Positions 10,177 to 21,346 are shown, counted from the stretch's first letter. The stretch: DNA of 64,000 nucleotides from Symbiodinium natans (GCA_905221605.1 CAJNDS010002090.1:528664-592663); one strand, 5' to 3'. Numbers and translations: made by a program. The notes: generated by a model not told the origin, from the sequence alone.

Positions 10177-10558
10177 GCGGCAACCCAGCAGGACTCCATC
10201 GTCCAGCCCCAGTTGTGCCTCAGCCCGCAAAGAAACAGCGAGTCGCAGGGAGCGCTGCAAGACGTGGTGCAGAGTTTGATGGCTCCAGTCGAAATTCAAC
10301 GAGCATTCCAGGTTTCGAAGTCACACCACAAACCCCACCGAATGAGGTTACCTTTGGGGTTTGGGCGAAACACCGACTTTTGAGAAACGCCATGCGTCTA
10401 GGAGCTTGTTGCGGCGCACACAGTATGTGGGCACTTCGCGGCCCATTACCTGCCAAGCAGCCGGGTTCCACATGTTTCCACTGTGCTTCGCATGGCTCCA
10501 TGTTTGGCAGGGTTTCGACTTTCGACACACTCGGATGCACGAGTGGCCGGGCAAGTGG
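10177..10558 (+). CDS. Two consecutive exons, unrecognised plus-strand gene
   Basis: Exon 1 (10177-10311) is bounded by AACCAG|GCGG and TTCCAG|GTTTCG and gives 45 codons, Gln-rich: TQQDSIVQPQLCLSPQRNSE then SQGALQDVVQSLMAPVEIQR. Exon 2 (10511-10558) is bounded by TGGCAG|GGTT and TGG|GTAAGC, a strong donor, and reads GFDFRHTRMHEWPGKW. Both are in phase 0, so they join without a shift. The gene runs right, towards the second TG/CG tract that starts about 85 bases later. No family is recognised; the Gln-rich segment could belong to a regulatory protein, which is a guess. The matched phases and four good splice signals make this better than most unnamed calls here. Confidence 0.5.
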
Positions 10559-10643
10559 GTAAGCTGTCAACTTGAGTCCTGCATCCCTGCGCGACTTTGA
10601 AATTCAAGCCCTCTGAGATGCACGGCAGTTTATTCACGGGACG

Positions 10644-10644
10644 G

Positions 10645-10700
<56 letters not shown>

Positions 10701-11273
10701 TGCGTGCGTGTGCGTGTGCGTGTGCGTGTGCGTGTGCGTGTGCGTGTGCGTGTGCGCGTGTGCGTGTGTGCGCGTGTGCGCGTGTGCGTGTGTGCGCGTG
10801 TGCGCGTGCGCGCGTGTGCGCGTGGGCGCGTGGGCGCGTGTGCGCGTGTGCGCGTGTGCGCGTGGGCGCATGGGCGCAAGGGCGCGTGCGTGCGGGCGCG
10901 CGTGCGTGAGCGCGTGCGGGCGTGCGTGCGTGCGGGCGGGCGGGCGTGCGTGCGTGCGTGCGGCGCGCGCGGGCGGGCGGGCGGGCGGGCGGGGGGCGGG
11001 GTGTGCGTGGTGCGTGTGCGTGTGCGTGCGTGTGCGTGTGCGTGTGCGTGTGCGTGTGCGTGTGCGTGTGCGTGTGCGTGTGCGTGTGCGTGTGCGTGTG
11101 CGTGTGCGTGTGCGTGTGCGTGTGCGTGTGAGTGTGCGTGTGCGTGTGCGTGTGCGTGTGCGTGTGCGTGTGCGTGTGCGTGTGCGTGTGCGTGTGCGTG
11201 TGCGTGTGCGTGTGCGTGTGTGTGGGTGTGTGTGTGTGTGTGTGTGTGTGGGTGTGTGTGTGTGTGTGTGTGC
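10644..11273 (+). repeat. Second long TG/CG alternating tract
   Basis: About 630 bases of alternating TG and CG with a (GTGTGC)n-like core at about 11018-11220, a GCGGGCGG-rich centre at about 10930-11000, and pure TG at both ends. It is richer in CG than the first tract, which favours Z-DNA more strongly. Long His-Thr or Arg-Val frames across it are artefacts. Confidence 0.97.
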
Positions 11274-11280
11274 ATGCAAC

Positions 11281-11398
11281 CTGTTGTACACGATATCCGG
11301 ATGTGCTTTGACGCTGCGCTGGTACCACATTTCCAATTGCTGCAGGGCGCGCATAACGCCGTGACCTTGGATAAGGAAGCTAGCCACATCAGGGGAAT
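11281..11398 (-). CDS. Exon of an unrecognised minus-strand gene
   Basis: Bounded on the minus strand by GTGCCAG|AT and AACAG|GTTGCA. The peptide contains DSPDVASFLIQGHGVMRALQ and QLEMWYQRSVKAHPDIVYNR, helical in character. A possible earlier exon at about 11517-11471 (SICNAEFLHEILDFQ, donor CAG|GTATCT) does not match in phase. The opposite strand of this exon is also open, so the strand choice rests on the two splice signals. It faces the plus-strand exons at 10177-10558 across the TG/CG tract. No family is recognised. Confidence 0.42.
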
Positions 11399-12411
11399 CT
11401 GGCACAGCAAACCTTGTATCAAACCGTTTCGCGTTTGATCTCTTCTCGAGAAACGTTTAGGAAGATACCTGAAAATCAAGGATCTCATGCAAGAATTCAG
11501 CATTGCAGATCGAGGCTGGTCGAAAGATATCAATCTACTTATAAATGTATAGTGATACTTATGCCCCGTGGATTGACTGTTGTGTCAAACCTTGCCAAGT
11601 CAATAGGTGTGTGTGTGCGCGCGCAAACAGAAGCGGGTGTGATGTGAAAGCGCTGCACGGGCACGTTGTCGCCCGACAGCTGTCAAAGCATAGACCCTTC
11701 AAATTGAGCCACGGAAACAAAAGTTTCAGCAGTACACTTGTGCACACTTGCACACAATCGCTACATCGTCCCGCCGTCATACCTGTAGCCTCTGCCGCCC
11801 TCAAACACTCGGAGCCTGCGCTCGGACACCCCTGGCGCCGAACTCCGAAAAGTCGTCGCCTCGGCTCGGCAGTGCCATGCCAATTACCATATGCTGTTTC
11901 GTCATCTCTCTCGCGAAGCCACAGGGTAACACCGTGTAAAGGTATGTACCGCTGCACTTGGGATTGATGATAGAGGGTTCCAGCCCCAGCATGTACTAGT
12001 CCCTACTTGTAACTTACTGCAACCCGGGTGCCTCCCGCGCCTGTCGTCCGGTTCAGACCCTGCAGAGTACCTGGAATGTCAGCGCAAATAGAGGGCTGCG
12101 AATCCTGTTTGCAGCTCGTGACCACCACCTCATTGGGGGATCCTGAAACATTGCCAGTTGCAGGTTTAGCCAAGCACGCTTGCTTGAAGGAGTTTGAGGC
12201 TGAGGCATGAGTGCTGCAAAGACCCCCAGCGACTGAACGCCAATCGGTCTCGGCAAGAGATCTGAAGCGATGCTTCAGGAGATGCCCACTCATTCGCTAA
12301 ACCCCAGGTGCAATTTTACCATAAGAAAGGAGGGTATTCTTACAGAAGGCTTGCATACCCTTCCGACCTTGCTCCACGAACCCTGTAGCCTGTACGTCTT
12401 GTCATTGTACA

Positions 12412-12548
12412 GTGCTCGGAAAAAGAAGCTGGACGAGTGGATGTGACGGCGGCAACAAGTACAACTTCGAGGCCCTGAAGAAGATAGCTAAGCAGCTACA
12501 AGCAAACTGGACAAAGGCTCCCTCGGTTGAAGGCGTCATCATGCCCAG
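12412..12548 (+). other. Coding-like segment in another frame, just before the acetyltransferase exon
   Basis: A frame reading KYNFEALKKIAKQLQANWTK then APSVEGVIMP abuts the exon at 12549 in a different phase. It is either an upstream exon whose intron I cannot place, intron sequence that looks coding, or the result of an indel. Confidence 0.3.
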
Positions 12549-12721
12549 GCGCGGTCAAGAAAGCGGACAAAGCGCCACCGCAGATTTGGAGGGGCGCTGC
12601 CGAAGAGGGGGCCGCGCTTGAAGGCAGCACGGCCATTTTTCTTGAAGCCTGTGTTCACCACGTGCTCACTCACCGCACTGATTTCAAGCGCTCGCTATCA
12701 CAGAGTGACTCCCTCATACAG
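12549..12721 (+). CDS. Serine O-acetyltransferase N-terminal exon (tentative)
   Basis: The exon is bounded by TGCCCAG|GC and ATACAG|GTGGAG and encodes 57 residues. KAPPQIWRGAAEEGAALEGS then TAIFLEACVHHVLTHRTDFK and RSLSQSDSLIQ follow the spacing of the helical N-terminal domain of serine acetyltransferase: a Trp followed by alanine/glutamate-rich helix, then F-L-x-A-x-x-x-x-V-L-x-H and a closing leucine-rich segment. The enzyme makes O-acetylserine, the precursor of cysteine. The left-handed beta-helix catalytic domain with its hexapeptide repeats was not found downstream, so it would lie in unseen exons or be absent. Upstream, a different frame reads KYNFEALKKIAKQLQANWTK until this acceptor; that is either an earlier exon, chance, or a frameshift. 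The family call is inference from a short domain. Confidence 0.48.
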
Positions 12722-13197
12722 GTGGAGTAGTTTTCGCTCCTCTTTTAATGCTCGCATTCGAAAAATTGTCGAGGTGTTTATCTACTTCATTGATGTTTGT
12801 TGGTCTGGCGTGTTCTGCTTTGGGATTTGCCAGGGATTGAACAGGTTCTTTGCACTTCTTGTGGGCTTTGACACGTTCAATTGTTCTCTCGGAACATATC
12901 ATTGCACACAGTGCTCGTACCAGTTGCTAAAGGATTCGGATGCTTTGTTCGAAGGTCGTGATCGCATGATGTTGCGTGGGCTTGAAAAGCGGGGGTGCAG
13001 GGGTGAAGGCGGTGCGAGTGGGGTGGGGTTGGGTCAAAATTAATGTTTGTAATGTTCTTTGCATGGGATTTCCCATTGAATCGGTGCTTCGTGCCGGTGT
13101 TGACACCTTTAGTCGTTCTATCGGAGCGCTTCCAATGAGCAAAAAGTTTCCACGGCTTTCAACACCATCTTTTGTTTCTGCAAACCATACATAGCAT

Positions 13198-13252
13198 ACA
13201 TATATACATATATATATATATAGATATATAATATATATATATATATATGTAT
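13198..13252 (+). repeat. (TA)n microsatellite
   Basis: TATA/CATA run with one TAGATA interruption. It lies immediately left of the satellite cluster. Confidence 0.85.
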
Positions 13253-13284
13253 ATCGTGCCGTCCTCCATTTGGTTCCTTCTTTC

Positions 13285-14015
13285 TTCTCCCTCTTGCAAA
13301 CACTGTGCTTTTGCGAGATTCGTGTGGTTTTCGAAGGAACTCATCCTGATGGCACAATGCCTTTTTGAAGCAAGCTTGCGCGGTCGATGGCACGACATAT
13401 TTTGTAGCAAGCTTTGTACTTCTTATGTAAAAGAGCAGGGCGGGCTTTGGGGTTGGTGGGAGCCCGGGGGGGGTGGGGGCGCAGCCCTCGCCCTCCATCC
13501 CGTTTGCAAACACAACGCTCGCGTGATGCGTGCGGAGACATTGGTTTGAAAGAATGTCCATTGATGGCACGACGTTGTTTGAAGATCCTTAAACTTCTCG
13601 AAAAAGCCGGAAGGTTCATCCCCACCATCCCCACCATCCACCCCGCCCAACCCCCCCCCCTGCTCGCATGACGGGTTGGAGAATGAACATGGTGAAGGAA
13701 TGTCCTTTGATGGCACGACTTTGAAGCAACTTTGCATAGCTGGAAATAGCAGGGGTTGGGCGGAGTCCCCCGCCACATTTGCAAATAAGTCGCATGATGT
13801 TTTGTTGAAAGGCTTGACAGGAATGTACAACGTACATTGATGGTACGACATGCTTTGAAGCAAGTTTTGCATGTGAGGGGAAAGTTCGGGAAGCCCATTC
13901 CTTCCATGTGCAAACACGAAGGGATTCATGCGAGCTTTGAAGGAACGTCCATTGACGGCCCGAAATTCTTGGCAGCATGTTTGCACGGCCCCAGCGAACC
14001 GGAGGCCCTTGTGAG
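13285..14015 (+). repeat. Satellite cluster with core TTGATGGCACGAC
   Basis: Five or six diverged monomers of about 100-210 bases. Each has, in order, a TTTGCAAACAC-like start, a GCATGA or GCGTGATG segment, GGAATGTCCATTGATGGCAC followed by GAC, and TTTGAAGCAAGNTTTGCA. Clear cores lie near 13386, 13560, 13702, 13832 and 13948. Monomers are separated by G- or C-rich spacers, including CCCCACCATC repeats near 13621-13660. Long frames of 190-203 residues over this cluster are products of the repetition and are not called. Confidence 0.75.
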
Positions 14016-14087
14016 CACGGGACCGCAGGACCAAGCTGCTTCAGGTCTTCCAGGTGATATCCCATCTCCTTTCATTGAAGGGAACTT

Positions 14088-14327
14088 ATGCGCCTGAAAA
14101 AGTCCCTCCCGCCATATGTCCGCAAAGTGCTCAATACAATTGTTCTGCGCGCAGCACGATCATACTCCTTCCTAATCTCATCATACATGCGAGCATGCGT
14201 CTACTTTGGCATACTGTATGCCACGATGCGCCGCATGGCAAATGCCCATTGCCCTGGTCATGACATTGCATACTGTGTCGAGCAGCGGACACGAGTCGCC
14301 TCGTCGCCCTGCCACCAGAAGTCATGA
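14088..14327 (+). CDS. Possible 79-residue ORF, unknown
   Basis: ATG-started frame beginning MRLKKSLPPYVRKVLNTIVL and continuing RAARSYSFLISSYMRACVYF. It is basic and moderately hydrophobic, with an in-frame TGA shortly upstream, so the ATG would be the start. No family or splice support. Confidence 0.3.
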   Translation: MRLKKSLPPYVRKVLNTIVLRAARSYSFLISSYMRACVYFGILYATMRRMANAHCPGHDIAYCVEQRTRVASSPCHQKS

Positions 14328-15292
14328 ACTGATATGATCTGTCATGAAATCTCATGAAGCGTTGGGGGGGCTCACTGGTCACTTGAGGCCTATGCCGAGG
14401 CCCAGCTTGACAAGAAGCAGAACACGTGACCTACCCTGCAAGATCCGAGCCGAAGCAATTAACATCACTTAGGCAACCCTAAAGCCCCTGTCCCAACCTC
14501 AAGCGCGGCCCTCGTTCCTGAGACCTGCAAGCCCGGCAGGCCCTACAGAATCCTGCCAGCCCCTGTAAGCCTGTAAGCGCCTGCCCATTCCCAAGCCCAA
14601 CAAGGCCCAAGCCCCTCGCCCAAAAAAAAGGATAAACATATCAATAGAAAACGCACTTACGCACACAGAGACAGAGACGGAGAGCTCAGGAAAGATATGT
14701 CCGCCTGCCACCAGGGATCCCCGGCTTGCCAACTCTCACCAGCACATGCCTGCGAGATTGGAGTACTAGTTGAAGGCATTATTTGCTCGTTCACTCATGC
14801 ATTCCGAGGCTGCTGTAGCTTGTCAAATCCCCAAGCAGCCCAAGAAGCTTAGCGACAGGAGGCCATCTTTACAGACAGGATCATCGCTGAGTCTACTAGC
14901 ATCTGAAATCCCATAGGAATGCGAGGTCCCAAGCAGTGTGCCCAGTGCCCATCTCTGCTGCAAGCTTCTGTAAACCCCATACTGTTGGAATCTGTTGGAA
15001 GATGCGCAAGCATAAATTCTGAAGCGCTTGAAACTTTCTGGCTGCACAAACATCAAGGGTCCGACTTGCATCGCTGGCCTTGAACCGGAAGGACCAGTCG
15101 ATAGACAAGAGCTCGCCTGGTTCAGCTTGGGAATTTGGCAAATACGCACAATCCTGAAACTATATGGTCCTCCCCACAAGGCGTAAGCATACTCAAACTA
15201 CCTGCGCTGGGTCACATGTGCTGTCACAGGGCAGCCATCCGCGGGAAGCGGCGCTGTCCGTGCAGGTCTCGCGACTCACTGTTCTCTGTCTG

Positions 15293-16153
15293 TTAAAGTG
15301 AAGCTGCAAAAAACGCCCTGTGGTAGTGCTTCAGAAGTGTTTTTTGGATCGGCCTTGCATGGTTCTTTGGGGTTGCAATGGAGAGGCCGTGGATGTTTCG
15401 AGGGTCTTTCTCCAAAGACCTAGCAGCTTCTTGCACGAACTGAGCAACAGTTTCAGTTCGAAACGTCCATCAGCTGAGCTGTTGTCGGGAAAGACCGCTT
15501 GCGCTCCAAATTGCAACTTCTGCATCTCTCGGTTTGAATTGCTCAACCATCTGCTTTCATGATCCAAAAAGATGGACAACTGTCAAAGAAACGCATGAAT
15601 GCGTGCGTGACGCACTGCCAGTATCGGCTTGTGCTGTTGAGGCGCAGAATGCCATAATCAAAGCCCTTCGCGGTGCCTCTTGTAATGGTTGTCCTGCTCG
15701 AATCCTCCAGCGATTGCCTGAGCCACGGCAGCAGCTGCAGCGTTTCAAGCAAACAAAGTGCCTCAAAACTGTGTGCTCGCGAATGTGCGCTTTCAATTGA
15801 GATGCACCACAAACAAAAGCCACATGGCCGTATATGAACTCCAATAGACCGTGAGACAAGCTGGGTGAGAAGGACGGTCTCCGCAAGTTGTCCCAGTCTT
15901 CAAACCGAAGCAGACAGGGTGTGCACGGCGTTTCTTCGATGACTTCCGATGTGGAAGTGTGCTCATTGCATTGCGTAATATTGCATTCTTGCACATAGCC
16001 CGACCGAACCGAAGCTGGGCACAGTACCCTTGAGTACAGAATTTGCGCTTGACTGCTCTGCCGAGCGTTCCCAGCCCCAATTCTCCAACTTTCGCAAACA
16101 AGCATCGATGCCGTATGCAGCCATGTGTCCGAAAAGCTTCTCCTGGGCCGCAA
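15293..16153 (-). pseudogene. Decayed open frame interrupted by two TGA codons
   Basis: One minus-strand frame runs from 16153 to TAA at 15293 and is broken only by TGA at 15559-15557 and 15472-15470. After the first stop it still reads coherently (QMVEQFKPRDAEVAIWSASG), and after the second it gives ETVAQFVQEAARSLEKDPRN then IHGLSIATPKNHARPIQKTL. The central part is Cys/His/Arg-rich. No family is recognised; a degraded transposon or duplicated gene is possible. Other frames are also partly open here, so the frame choice is inference. Confidence 0.3.
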
Positions 16154-17264
16154 GTCATGCTTTACGGTGCAATCAGCACCAATTTTTGAGGCAGCTCAAG
16201 GCACTGTGCAAAGTGGTCTGCTATGTGTTCTGTTCCCCGGGAGGCTTGAAAGCACAACCAGGCTCTGGGAATGGACAGATAGTACAATTCAAACAAACGA
16301 CAAAGGAGTGCGCAATCGTCCAACGGTACTTTTCTATCGTTCGGTGCTTTCTACACAGCCAGCCCTGGAGACGATGCCTCATGCCTCTTTGGGCGCTTTT
16401 GCGATGCACCTTTCGGGCCCCCCGCAAAAACCGTTCTGATCCAAACAGCAAATTTGACTTTTGCGCTTTGCTGAGTACAATGCAGTCGCGCATGGCAAGT
16501 TTTGCAGTCTGCCTCTACCGCTGCATGCATCATCGCAAAGACCACTGACCCGAACATCCCTGGTGTCAACCCCGGGGCACAACACCACAAACCTCAGCCA
16601 ACTCTTCCGAAAAAAAGGGTTGCCTGTTTTGGAAGTGTCGCAGCACGGGTTGAAAAGGCCTAGAGTGAACAAATAGCCGTAAGCCATGATTCGAGCATTG
16701 CTGCGCCGCAGCTCCACAAACCGTCGAAGCACGGCACGACCGCGCCAGAGGTGCGCGCAAAGAGCTTCCCAAACCTTCGATGTTATGAGATGCCCTACAA
16801 CGCACCCAGACCCACCCTAGGGCGCTTCATTGACTGTCAAGAGCGCAGCAGGACAGAAAACACGCAATGGCCACGCGTGTTGAACGGACCATGGCCAAGT
16901 TCAACTCTCTTGTTGGTGGGGTTTGGGATCGGGCTGGTAAACATGCCGGTCAAGCTCTATGCCGAACGGGGAAACCGTCTTTTGCAGAACAAGGGACAGG
17001 GTTGCAAAGAGCGACGACGCGCAGGCGCTGCCCAGTGGCCGCGATGGCTGCGATCTCCTGTGTGCTAAGAACGCCCGTGGAAGCAGAGGTAGCAACGCCC
17101 TTCGAAAAACAACGCAGATACCACATAACCTTACACTGGCATAGTCGCACTATTCTATGAAAGGCCTTAGCTGCAAGTCCTTGACGGAGAGGTTGCAAAG
17201 CCTGACACGGCAGGGTTCCTACACAATGTTTGAGGACAAACTCGGATAAACATTGAGAGGCGCA

Positions 17265-17821
17265 CTATCGGCCGTGGATTGCTCCAAGAGTGAAAACTCT
17301 TTCCGAAACATCCTTCGGCTGTCTGAGGGGCAGCAGAACCAGCGTCTCATCCACAAACCCCTCGAGCGCCATGGCCGCGGCACTGCATGAAGCTGATGAC
17401 CAACCGAATGCAATTTGGTGATGTTGCACGTGTGCCCGAAAAAAGGAGACTGCATGGCGTTGGGGCAAGCCAAGTCCTTAAATGAGGGACGGCTTCGAGC
17501 CATCATAACATGCCATTAAGAGCTTTTTGTCAATGTCTGAGGGTAGGTGGTGGGGATTCGTGGCATATGGTAAACTATGGCATACGGCATCTGTAGCCAT
17601 GCAAGCCCAAAAGCAGCAGCACACCACATCCACTCTCTGCAAGGGATAACCAACCTGTTCCGTGCTACTCTTGGCCGGGGCTACTCAGCACCTACCTGTA
17701 GGTCCGTCATTAGGTCCTCAACGCCGTCCACGACGCCCAGTGCTGCCAGATCAACAGGAGAGCCTTGCACGAAATAAAGCGGGACATCGAGCTGAACAGC
17801 CATTGCCATACAGGTCTGCTC
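17265..17821 (-). CDS. Two exons of an unrecognised minus-strand gene
   Basis: The right exon (17821-17696) has textbook borders, TTTCCAG|GAGC and CTACAG|GTAGGT, and encodes 42 residues including MAMAVQLDVPLYFVQGSPVD and LAALGVVDGVEDLMTDLQ. The left block (17372-17265) reads MALEGFVDETLVLLPLRQPK then DVSERVFTLGAIHGR before TAG. It could be the terminal exon, entered near TGCAG|T, or a separate start, because GCCATGG surrounds its first Met. Its phase does not match a direct join to the right exon, so one more exon may intervene. The right exon is among the best-supported unnamed exons in the window. I cannot name the protein; the composition suggests a soluble alpha/beta fold. Confidence 0.55.
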
Positions 17822-18589
17822 CTGGAAATGTGTTTCTCGGTTTTGGGGAATGCTGTTTCTCAAGCCGGGCAAGGCATCACAAGTGACCGTCGTCCCATGA
17901 ATGTTTGAGAGTCCTTGGTTTAGGGCCCCCGACTCTTGGAATCCGGAGGCGGGGTGCCGAGAGCTGGAGGCTGCTGCACGCCTGTTCGGTTCAGATCTGC
18001 TTAGTGTGGACGGGTGGTTTAGCATCTTGAAGATAAACACAAGTGCAATTTAGGCTTCAGAGTTCAGCTGTCACGCGCCCCAGGACGTGGATCCGTTGCG
18101 GCATCAGTCGGGCAAGAAACCGAAGAAGCGGCCTACTTGGCGTACGCGTGATCTCACCAGATGCCATAAAAGCCATCCCCCGCACTCTTCCAGCCCGCAC
18201 TCTTCGAGCCTGCTTGTGCACTGGCCACAACAGCCGGAGCGCCTGCGTGTGAGGAGCCCTGCAACTACCCGAGTCACCCAGCCTTCAGCCTTGAAGGCGC
18301 AACTGTGTATTTGCGCCGAAGTCTGCTAAACGTCGCTTCTGTCGCTACTGTGAGGGCCATGCCGTGCCTGGCTCGTGAGTGTGCCTCTCCAGGTGTAGTC
18401 CTCACCCTAGCTGGCCTGTTGAAGCAGCCGAGGCGTTGGCTGAGGTCCCAGGTGTGAGCCTCGAAGGTTGCAAGTTAGGACTTGGAGGTTGGCTTTAGGG
18501 TTCAGATTGAAGGGCAGCATGCAGGATGTTGATGCTTGGTTTTGACACTAGTTTTCGGGCAGATCAGATGCAGTAACAAAATGGCAGTA

Positions 18590-18880
18590 ATGCTAGATAC
18601 TAGTTGGAAACAACTAGCAGTAGTAGTCGTCGTGGCAGTGGTAGTGGTATGAGGCATGCTAGGAGTGGTAGTAAAAGTCATCTTGCAAAAAATAGAAGTC
18701 GCACTCGCTAACAATTAGCCGTAGTGGTAGGTGTACTAATAGCTGTTGTTGCTGGAATAGTGATATGGTGACAGTGTAAGTGGAGTCTTAAATCTAATAG
18801 TAATAGTCGCTCATCGCCATCGCGATCGAACCAGCAATGGTAATAGTAGTAATTACTCGTAATCGACACTGTAACAGGAA
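18590..18880 (+). repeat. Degenerate GTA/GTG trinucleotide region
   Basis: Loose array of GTAGTAGTC, GTGGTAGTG, GTAGTAA and AATAGTAATAG motifs spread over about 290 bases. Stops are frequent on the plus strand. Confidence 0.6.
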
Positions 18881-19078
18881 TGGTATTTCTGGAGAGCGTA
18901 ACGCCCGTCCAGTGTTAGCAACGTACATATTCCTTCAGAAACCCAACACCGTGAAAAGCACATGTCCTCAGGGCGACGACTTCTGTCGAAAACATTCGTC
19001 TATTGCCATAACGACAAAACAAAAGACTACACTGACCGTACCACCCAATGAATTCCTTCCATAATTAAATTTAGTGGC

Positions 19079-20004
19079 ATGTCGCGTCGAAATCAAAAAA
19101 GGCTCCGGAATTACTTGGGAAATTGTGTCATTTTGCGGGGGTTGGCCCCGATAGTTGGAACTTCCGAGTTGCGAGTCCCCAATAGATTGCGGCTTCAGGA
19201 CCTGCTGCCAGAGCAGCTGGGTCATGATTCCACACAAGCTTACCACACAACACGAAAATCGGTACTTGGAGAAGTCGAAAGTATAGCGCCTGCCAATGAC
19301 AACCATGTTTCGGAAGCCTCCGAAAGCTCCGGGCTTCCAAAAAAACGGTGCTCGCATCATGGGTATTGCTGCGATATGCCGAGCTTCGACGGTACATGTG
19401 CGTTCGAAAACGCACATGTCTGCCCTTAAATTCAAATTCTGGGATTCTGGGCTGTCTAGAGGTGTTGCAGCTGCTTTCGCTTGAGGGGCGTTGTTTGTGC
19501 ATCGAAGTACTGATAGATCGCGCTGAGGCAAAGGAGATTGGGCAGGTTTGGTGCTTGTGAGTGGGCTGAGGCTTCGAGCCTGCCAAGTAGTTACGATCCC
19601 ATCTTGGAAACAACATGCAACTCAAACCTCCAAAGCCCCAACACACATGCTTTCCTGAAAGCCCAAGCCGCTGAATGCGAGGCCCTGCTAGGCACCCGGG
19701 CTCCGCAGCTGTGGACACCGCAGCGGTGGCCACAGCGGCCGCTGCAGCCAATGCCGCCAGGGCGGGTTCGACACCTGCACGGTAGCACATTTCTCACTCA
19801 GGACTTGGGGTTTCGCATGCTTTGCTACGAAAGGCAAAGGCTTGGGTTTACAGGTTGGCTGCGGACCTGCAGAGCCCCCCTGCAACCAAAGGAAAAAAGG
19901 GGGAGTTCACTGAGCTCACACTTGGAGCCGCACGTGAGGCGGCTTTCGGTTCGATGGGAGATTCCAAGAGGTTGTGGCCTTGGCAAAATCGAAAGAGATT
20001 ATAA
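19079..20004. other. Stretch with several weak coding-like frames
   Basis: Plus frames read GKKGEFTELTLGAAREAAFG near 19900-19960 and an Ala-rich run near 19680-19760. Minus frames of 187 and 220 residues overlap them. None has a consistent pair of splice signals, so no gene is called. Confidence 0.4.
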
Positions 20005-20279
20005 GTTTAAGGAGTCTCAGAAGTGGCTTAGTAGCAGTTTTGAAGTGGCTTCCATAGCGTTGTTTTGGGTTTAGGTATCAGACTGGGGCCTCGATTCCAC
20101 GATTTTCCACGCGAACTCTGAAGGGTTCAGGATGGCCTAGGTATGATTCAAAATTAACTTCTCCCTCTGAGGGTGAGTGATCCCCCTCACAACCTGGGCG
20201 CCATCAGGGCCAAGCACAAACCGCACAAACCTCAACCTGCAACAAGAGCAGCTAAGTCTAAACGCCGACCGAGAGCAAA

Positions 20280-20405
20280 CCACACACACACACACACACA
20301 AACAAGCACAGACGTAGACACAAACAAACACAGACACAGAGACACACAGACGCCGACTCGCCGACACCGACACAAACACAGCACACAGAGACACACACCA
20401 GCCTC
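20280..20405 (+). repeat. (CA)n and CACAGA repeat
   Basis: CA run followed by CACAGACAC/GACACAGA variants. The overlapping His/Thr-rich frame is not called. Confidence 0.85.
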
Positions 20406-20905
20406 CACAATCCTTGCCGGGAAGAAGAGTTTACAAGTTGTGGTCGGCGGACACCATGCATGGTTTTCGGATTCATGAAGCCAACTACTTGGCAACACGC
20501 GCATGAGGTGCCCTGCTACTTTCGAGGGCCTGAATCAGCTTGCTTCCCAGGCGCTGGTGCGATCTCAAGAAAAATGCAGGCGTCTGTATATACTTTATAC
20601 TCAAAGTTGCTTGTTTTCAGATTCTTTGACAGGCTTTTGCTAGGGTTGCTGGGTGGGTTTGACTTTCATGGGGTCTGGGGATAGAGGCCCAAGGACCTTC
20701 AGTCTGGGACTCTGGACCGTAAGCCCTAACCCGGAATTTTGGAGCCTTGATGAGTTTTATGGCTTAGGCTTAGAGGAATACAACACAACCCTTTAGGGCT
20801 TTGGCTTCATGAGATGCTGCACCAGAAGAGATGTTCTTTGTTCTTAGCCACTCTCCCCCTAGCCCCAACCCCAGAATAACAGAAACAAGACTGACCGAAG
20901 CATAG

Positions 20906-21078
20906 GAACAACATGGAGCCTGGCGTGCTTGTTACCTACTACTGTCCTGAAAAGAGTCTTGAAGGGGTTGGCTCAAGTTGTCTTCTTTGGTGTCCTAATT
21001 TCAACTTGCGCGTTGGACTGCATAGTGGCGGATATTGGCATGCTTTCATACCGAAGGGATGCAGTATACAGCCCGTGT
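20906..21078 (+). CDS. Membrane-segment exon, unrecognised plus-strand gene
   Basis: Between GCATAG|GA and CCGTGT|GTAGAC the plus strand reads about 57 codons. It includes LLPTTVLKRVLKGLAQVVFF and GVLISTCALDCIVADIGMLS, a hydrophobic helix followed by a polar tail. It could be one span of a polytopic membrane protein. It lies about 270 bases from the 3' end of the kinesin gene on the other strand, so the two would converge. No family is recognised, and the acceptor (TAG) is weak. Confidence 0.36.
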
Positions 21079-21346
21079 GTAGACGTTCGGTCGCTCAGGA
21101 ATAGGAAGATACAGGGCCAGCATACTTCCCCTCGCTTAACCACACAACTGCCCATCAAATGGTGCTGTAGAAAAAGTTAGAACGGCAGAGCACGTCAAGG
21201 CCCTGGCTCAAGAGTTGAGTCATTGACTGTTTGGGCATGTCTGTATAGTTTACAAAGGTTTCTAACAACGTGATCTCCTTGCCATAATCCTCAAGCTGGC
21301 AATACCACAGTTTTTCCAACTTGCAGACGCAGTATGGCGCTGCCCA

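Noticed and set aside
10446-11533. Frames of 230-320 residues across the second TG/CG tract
   Set aside because: Same cause. Only the unique exon at their right end (11398-11281) is kept.
13341-14065. Minus-strand frames of 149-203 residues with repeated cysteine-rich segments
   Set aside because: They follow the satellite monomers, overlap in all three frames and have no independent support.
19758-19772. GGTTCGACACC as a tRNA B box
   Set aside because: No A box or cloverleaf could be traced upstream. No other tRNA candidate was found on either strand.
20965-20981. TTGGCTCAAG as a relict dinoflagellate spliced leader
   Set aside because: Only the last ten bases match; the rest of the 22-base leader is absent, and similar short matches occur elsewhere by chance.
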